A stretch of DNA of 34,378 bases from an uncultured Solobacterium sp. (GTDB lineage: Bacteria > Bacillota_I > Bacilli_A > Erysipelotrichales > Erysipelotrichaceae): positions 1 to 34,378 of the forward strand of contig CALHUY010000023.1 of the NCBI GenBank assembly GCA_938039295.1. The letters are read 5' to 3'. Made by a program: the position numbers and the translations under genes. The notes under the pieces are model-generated. The model was given only the letters and a program-made list of their open reading frames with translations, was not told the DNA's origin and searched no databases. This document shows positions 30,881 through 34,378 of the stretch, piece by piece (the first letter of the stretch is position 1; each line of letters begins with the position of its first letter).

Positions 30881-31495
30881 TTACTTCCAATTAATAATGA
30901 TTTCGTATTCTGATTGTTCTGTATTGCTTAACAACATCTTTACTTGGCTCTTAACAACTTCTTCCATACGAACTTTTGCTTTATCAAGTAGTCCATTCTT
31001 AATTGCAAGTTCCTCAGCTTTAGCTGTTTCATTAGCTTGGAAATTCTTTACATCATTTACAGTAATCTGGTTGATTGGATTAAAGCTTTGATCATAAACT
31101 TCAATACTGTTTACATCGATATATGTATCTAACACTTCAACATTTGGTAAATCTACGATTACCTTTTTCTCTGATTGATTAACTTCAATGTTGATTTCAG
31201 AGATATCCTTGATACCTGCTTTACATACACCACTGTAAGTCATTAAGAATGACTTATCTGTAAACGGAATAGAGATTCCAAACGCAGACATGTTATCTTG
31301 GCTAAACTTTCCAACATTCGTAAAGTTATACTCCTCTACTGCTAATTGACCAATCTCTTTAAATGAATTTTTGATTTCTGTAGATGTCATTGTAATCTTT
31401 CCATTTCGTGGTGAAAGTACAATTTTGTATCCTAGTACAAGTACTAAGATTGTTAATACAGATACGATGATTTTTGTGATTAAGCCCTTTGCCAT
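30881..31495 (-). CDS. DUF4230 membrane-anchored protein
   Basis: This 204-residue protein has one N-terminal membrane helix (about 7-24) and an outer or periplasmic-side domain matching DUF4230: EIGQLAVEEYNF, then VIVDLPNVEVLDTYID and a helical end with AEELAIKNGLLDKA. No enzymatic function is known. It starts 2 nt after the MerR gene stop, so both form one operon and the regulator probably controls it or shares its signal. Confidence 0.82.
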   Translation of the reverse strand: MAKGLITKIIVSVLTILVLVLGYKIVLSPRNGKITMTSTEIKNSFKEIGQLAVEEYNFTNVGKFSQDNMSAFGISIPFTDKSFLMTYSGVCKAGIKDISEINIEVNQSEKKVIVDLPNVEVLDTYIDVNSIEVYDQSFNPINQITVNDVKNFQANETAKAEELAIKNGLLDKAKVRMEEVVKSQVKMLLSNTEQSEYEIIINWK

Positions 31496-31497
31496 AA

Positions 31498-31920
31498 TTA
31501 TTCCCCCTGTTTTATTTCCTGAAGTAATATCTCCAGGTTCTCTTTTTGTATCTTAATTTTCTCTTGTTCATTTGTCAATCTGACATTTGCTTTCTGTAAA
31601 TATTTGTATGCATGCTCTTTTAAATCACTAAGAATTTCACGAATCTCTCTTAATAATAGCCCAGCATTTTTATACATTTGAATCTGATGCAATTTATGGA
31701 TTGCATTCTTATCATACATTTTTGTATGTTGCGAACCAATTCTTCTCTTTGGTAATAGCAAACCAATCTTATCGTAATAAAACAGTGTTTTACGACTGAT
31801 ATTCGCAATTTTACATACTTCATTTACAGATAACACTTTTTCTTGGCTTTCTACAATTTCAACTGTAGTACTGTTCCCTAAGGGAACAGTCAATACCATT
31901 TCATCTATTTTGTTGTGCAC
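31498..31920 (-). CDS. MerR-family regulator
   Basis: This 140-residue protein has an N-terminal extension of about 28 residues and then a MerR winged helix (LSVNEVCKIANISRKTLFYYDKIGLLLPKRR) and a coiled-coil dimerisation helix (about 85-140). No C-terminal effector domain is present. The start at 31920 is a GTG placed 8 nt from AGGAGG; the frame could run back to 31938 but then the ribosome site would be coding. The N-terminal extension is coded partly by a perfect inverted repeat. It is operonic with the DUF4230 gene. Confidence 0.82.
   Translation of the reverse strand: MHNKIDEMVLTVPLGNSTTVEIVESQEKVLSVNEVCKIANISRKTLFYYDKIGLLLPKRRIGSQHTKMYDKNAIHKLHQIQMYKNAGLLLREIREILSDLKEHAYKYLQKANVRLTNEQEKIKIQKENLEILLQEIKQGE
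31870..31890. repeat. 10-bp palindrome inside the MerR gene
   Basis: ACTGTTCCCT (31870-31879) is mirrored by AGGGAACAGT (31881-31890) around one base. It lies in codons of the N-terminal extension, about 30 nt after the start. Confidence 0.6.
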
Positions 31921-32169
31921 AATTGTCTCCTCCTGCACACAACACCCTGTTTTTCTCGCGAGGATAAATTACGATAATTTTTGGTATATATTCTACTAAT
32001 GAAAGTTAGAAATCCTATGAAACTTCAGAAACTTTTAATTACTGCAATTAATGCAATCAAACCGAAACACACAAGATTGTTGATTATTTAATTCTTCTCA
32101 CATATCTTTGATGTTTCTCCATATTAATATCAAATAAAGTTCTCCTTTCTATATTTCACATTGTATGAA

Positions 32170-32194
32170 TATTGCTATACAAAAAATACGCCAG
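32170..32194. repeat. 25-nt degenerate repeat, copy 2
   Basis: Matches 30364-30388 at 22 of 25 positions and has the same placement, just past a minus-strand terminator. Confidence 0.45.
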
Positions 32195-32205
32195 TAACCA
32201 TAAAT

Positions 32206-32226
32206 AAAAACCGATCATACGATCGG
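32206..32226 (-). terminator. Terminator of the BceAB-like operon
   Basis: CCGATC (32211-32216) pairs with GATCGG (32221-32226) around 4 nt, with five T residues after it on the minus strand, about 50 nt past the permease stop. Confidence 0.8.
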
Positions 32227-32278
32227 CTACTTTGATACGAACTGTACTTATTTTATGTAAATGTACTGTCATAACTAA

Positions 32279-34258
32279 CTAATGAACAATGCGATAATAT
32301 GCTCTTGATGTAAGACGGAATATAACAAAATAAACAATGGAGAAGATTCCTATTACTGCAAATAACATCTGTGCATACTCCATATAGGAATGTACCGCAA
32401 ATAAACCAAGTAATTGAGAAACTATCTTAGAAGCTACTAGGCTATGTAAAGTAGCTACTGCTAATGGTGCTAAAAATAGCCATAATACTTGTGAATTACT
32501 TGTTTGGTGAATTAATTGATCTGGTAATCCAACTTTTTTCATAATCTGGAATTTATCGCGATCTTCATATCCTTCATTTATTTGTTTATAATATGTAATC
32601 AACACAGTACCAACAATAAAGATAATACCAATTAATATACCCAAAAATAAGAATCCACCATTTAATTCATACGCTTTTTTTACAGTTTGTTCTTTTGTCT
32701 CAAAATCGAAAGAGTTTTCTTTTGCGTATGTCGACTGTGTTGCAAAATATTTTGTTTTATCAACTACATTTGACTTAAGATTCCAATTTAGGTCTGCTGT
32801 AATATCTGGGGTGTAATATTCGCCTGTGTCAATATTCTTCATCTGTAGAACTTCCCCAATTTTTTTCATAACTGTGAAATCTTTTGCGATGATTCCATAA
32901 CTTTCTACAGCATATGTTGAAGGAATAAAATTTGGAACTTTATGAATCGTATATGTAATATCACCAATCTTCACTTGATCTAAATCTAGAAGATTTTTTT
33001 GATTTGCACACATTAATATTTCATTGTCTTTTAACTCGATTTGTTGATGTGTACGTTTGTTATAACTTGCAAGATCACGAACAATCATAAAATATGGTTT
33101 TTGTGCTTGTTCTGATTTTAAAGCTTTCAATTCATTTCCTACACGAGATGCAGATGTCATGTATCCATAAGAAACGTAATCATCCTCAATGCCATTAGAA
33201 ACTTCTAGGCCTTGATTCGCTGCAGTATATAAAATATGTTCAATTTCATCTTTATTTTCTGTAGTAACGATTTCATCCGATGATAACAAATATTCTCGTG
33301 GCATAACATTATCCACTGTTTTTTGAACTGTAGAGTAAATCGCTGCTGTTGCAGATAACGTAATCAATACACCAGTGCTAAGAATCGACACACTCGCAAG
33401 TGATACCGCATTTGCCTTCATACGATACAATAGTCCACTAACACTTAGAAAATGTGTTGGCTTATAATAATATTTTTCATTGATTCTTTGTAGTTTTAGG
33501 ATAAAAATTGAGAATGATATATATAAAAGATATGTTCCTATTAGCACTAATAACGCAGCTGAGAAGAAATAGACCAATGAACTTAATATTCCTTGAATTG
33601 TTAAGGCAATTGCATATCCTGCGCCAAGTAAAATGAAGCCCAACAATAAGAATAGATATCTATTTTTTGGTTCACCTTCACCTTTATGTTGATTTCCTAG
33701 AAGTTGTACAGGAGTTGCAAGATATATCTTAATATTATTTCCGATAAGAGTAATAACAAATAATACGAAAGCTAATACTACTGTCGATACACATGACTTC
33801 ATACTAAATGGATAATCCATTAAGCTACCTGCTGTATCTTTCAACAGATAATTCAATGCAATGAAAGTAACTTTGCCAAAAATATATCCACCAACAACAC
33901 CAATAAAAAGAGAACAAATAAATAATACAAAATACTCAATGAATAGGATTTTACGAATATGTTTCTTTTCTAGACCAAGAATTCCATATAATGCAAATTC
34001 CTTGTTTCTACGCTTGATTAAAAAACCATTTGCATACATGACAAAGATAAATGTAAAGATAGCAATTATAACAACACCAAATTGAATAACAGATGGTAAA
34101 TCCGCATGTCGCGTCAATACATATTGATTTGATAAGAGTGATACCATGATATTAAACAATAGAAACATGATTCCAATTGATAATACAAATGGTATTTCAA
34201 GCAATCTATTTGCATGCAGGTTACGCTTTGCAAACCCTAATGCCATACCCCACTTCAT
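32279..34258 (-). CDS. BceB-type bacitracin-resistance permease
   Basis: This 659-residue membrane protein is of the BceB group of FtsX-like permeases, which with their ATPase free undecaprenyl-phosphate intermediates or remove peptide antibiotics and signal to a BceS-type kinase. About ten helices are expected: four in the first third, two near the middle, then a large outer domain (about 320-530) and three or four at the end. The first-third block RRNKEFALYGILGLEKKHI is typical. It overlaps the ATPase stop by one base (TAATG). The regulator and kinase genes would lie beyond the right edge. Which drug it handles is unknown. Confidence 0.92.
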   Translation of the reverse strand: MKWGMALGFAKRNLHANRLLEIPFVLSIGIMFLLFNIMVSLLSNQYVLTRHADLPSVIQFGVVIIAIFTFIFVMYANGFLIKRRNKEFALYGILGLEKKHIRKILFIEYFVLFICSLFIGVVGGYIFGKVTFIALNYLLKDTAGSLMDYPFSMKSCVSTVVLAFVLFVITLIGNNIKIYLATPVQLLGNQHKGEGEPKNRYLFLLLGFILLGAGYAIALTIQGILSSLVYFFSAALLVLIGTYLLYISFSIFILKLQRINEKYYYKPTHFLSVSGLLYRMKANAVSLASVSILSTGVLITLSATAAIYSTVQKTVDNVMPREYLLSSDEIVTTENKDEIEHILYTAANQGLEVSNGIEDDYVSYGYMTSASRVGNELKALKSEQAQKPYFMIVRDLASYNKRTHQQIELKDNEILMCANQKNLLDLDQVKIGDITYTIHKVPNFIPSTYAVESYGIIAKDFTVMKKIGEVLQMKNIDTGEYYTPDITADLNWNLKSNVVDKTKYFATQSTYAKENSFDFETKEQTVKKAYELNGGFLFLGILIGIIFIVGTVLITYYKQINEGYEDRDKFQIMKKVGLPDQLIHQTSNSQVLWLFLAPLAVATLHSLVASKIVSQLLGLFAVHSYMEYAQMLFAVIGIFSIVYFVIFRLTSRAYYRIVH

Positions 34259-34378
34259 TAGTCTTCACCTCTTTTTGAAAGAACTAACTGTGCTTGATGA
34301 ATACGTTCCATAAATTCTGCTTGATTCTCATTTGTACCTCTATACAATTCATGATAAACAATACCATCTTTAATAAAT
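34258..34378 (-). CDS. BceA-type ABC ATPase, 3' end only
   Basis: The last 40 codons of the ATPase gene that precedes the BceB-like permease lie in the window; the rest is beyond the right edge. The visible end, FIKDGIVYHELYRG followed by FMERIHQAQLVL, is the usual tail of BceA-type proteins. Its stop overlaps the permease start, so the two are translationally coupled. Confidence 0.85.
   Translation of the reverse strand, partial: FIKDGIVYHELYRGTNENQAEFMERIHQAQLVLSKRGED

Larger units (their letters stand above)
31939..32278. other. Non-coding stretch between MerR and BceB-like genes
   Basis: No gene is supported here. A 30-codon plus-strand frame at 31999 lacks a ribosome site. Seen are the short dyads CTCGCGAG (31955-31962) and AAATTA-CGA-TAATTT (31966-31980) upstream of the MerR gene, the second copy of a 25-nt repeat (32170-32194), and a terminator at 32206-32226. 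Confidence 0.5.

Noticed and set aside
31999..32091. 30-codon plus-strand frame beginning MKVRNPMKLQ
   Set aside because: No ribosome site or promoter of quality, and no family pattern; likely chance in AT-rich DNA.
1..34378. CRISPR arrays, insertion sequences, prophage or rRNA genes
   Set aside because: No regularly spaced repeats, transposase or phage structural genes, or ribosomal RNA-like stretches were found on either strand.

Overview
The window is low-GC chromosomal DNA of a Gram-positive-type bacterium (Bacillota). Strong AGGAGG-type ribosome binding sites, canonical -35/-10 promoters, rho-independent terminators after most transcription units, a Bce-type transporter, long-form hibernation factor, TmcAL, YebC, DegV and a solo ptsI all fit. 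The mixture (MG284-like small protein, DUF2779 exonuclease, Feo operon with two FeoA) suggests an anaerobic gut or oral member of the Erysipelotrichia, but this placement is inference. Nearly all genes lie on the minus strand. The plus-strand exceptions are the truncated tmcAL at the left edge, a phosphatase, a DUF2975/XRE/membrane operon and degV.

Layout. 1-1.9 kb: end of tmcAL, then a lone papain-fold (C39/BtrH-like) protein of unknown role. 2.2-7.3 kb: response regulator, histidine kinase, ABC ATPase and a large two-domain FtsX permease. An internal terminator and a second promoter with a regulator-like direct repeat split this cluster. 7.4-19.2 kb: housekeeping genes including YebC, a PrpA-like phosphatase, ptsI, hpf, a DUF2779 exonuclease with a ROK kinase, pepC, purC, a TM2 protein and a diacylglycerol kinase-family protein. 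19.2-20.2 kb: ferritin plus superoxide reductase. 20.2-22.4 kb: an autoregulated GntR/ABC-2 transporter operon of the YtrA type. 22.5-24.5 kb: a divergent membrane-protein operon with a Cro-like regulator.

24.5-28.3 kb is a ferrous-iron uptake operon: two feoA, feoB with a large acidic insert, a very short DtxR-like DNA-binding protein, and a FeoB-associated Cys-rich membrane peptide fused to a heavy-metal-associated domain. Its promoter carries tandem DtxR-like dyads. Together with ferritin and superoxide reductase this makes an iron and oxygen-defence neighbourhood.

28.4-32.2 kb, after degV, is looser accessory DNA. It holds small hypothetical genes (an Sm-like protein, a 108-residue protein, a 54-residue protein), decayed reading frames, two copies of a 25-nt degenerate repeat beside terminators, and a MerR/DUF4230 pair. 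The right edge holds a BceB-type permease and the 3' end of its ATPase gene, which runs off the window. No rRNA, tRNA, CRISPR array, transposase or prophage was seen.
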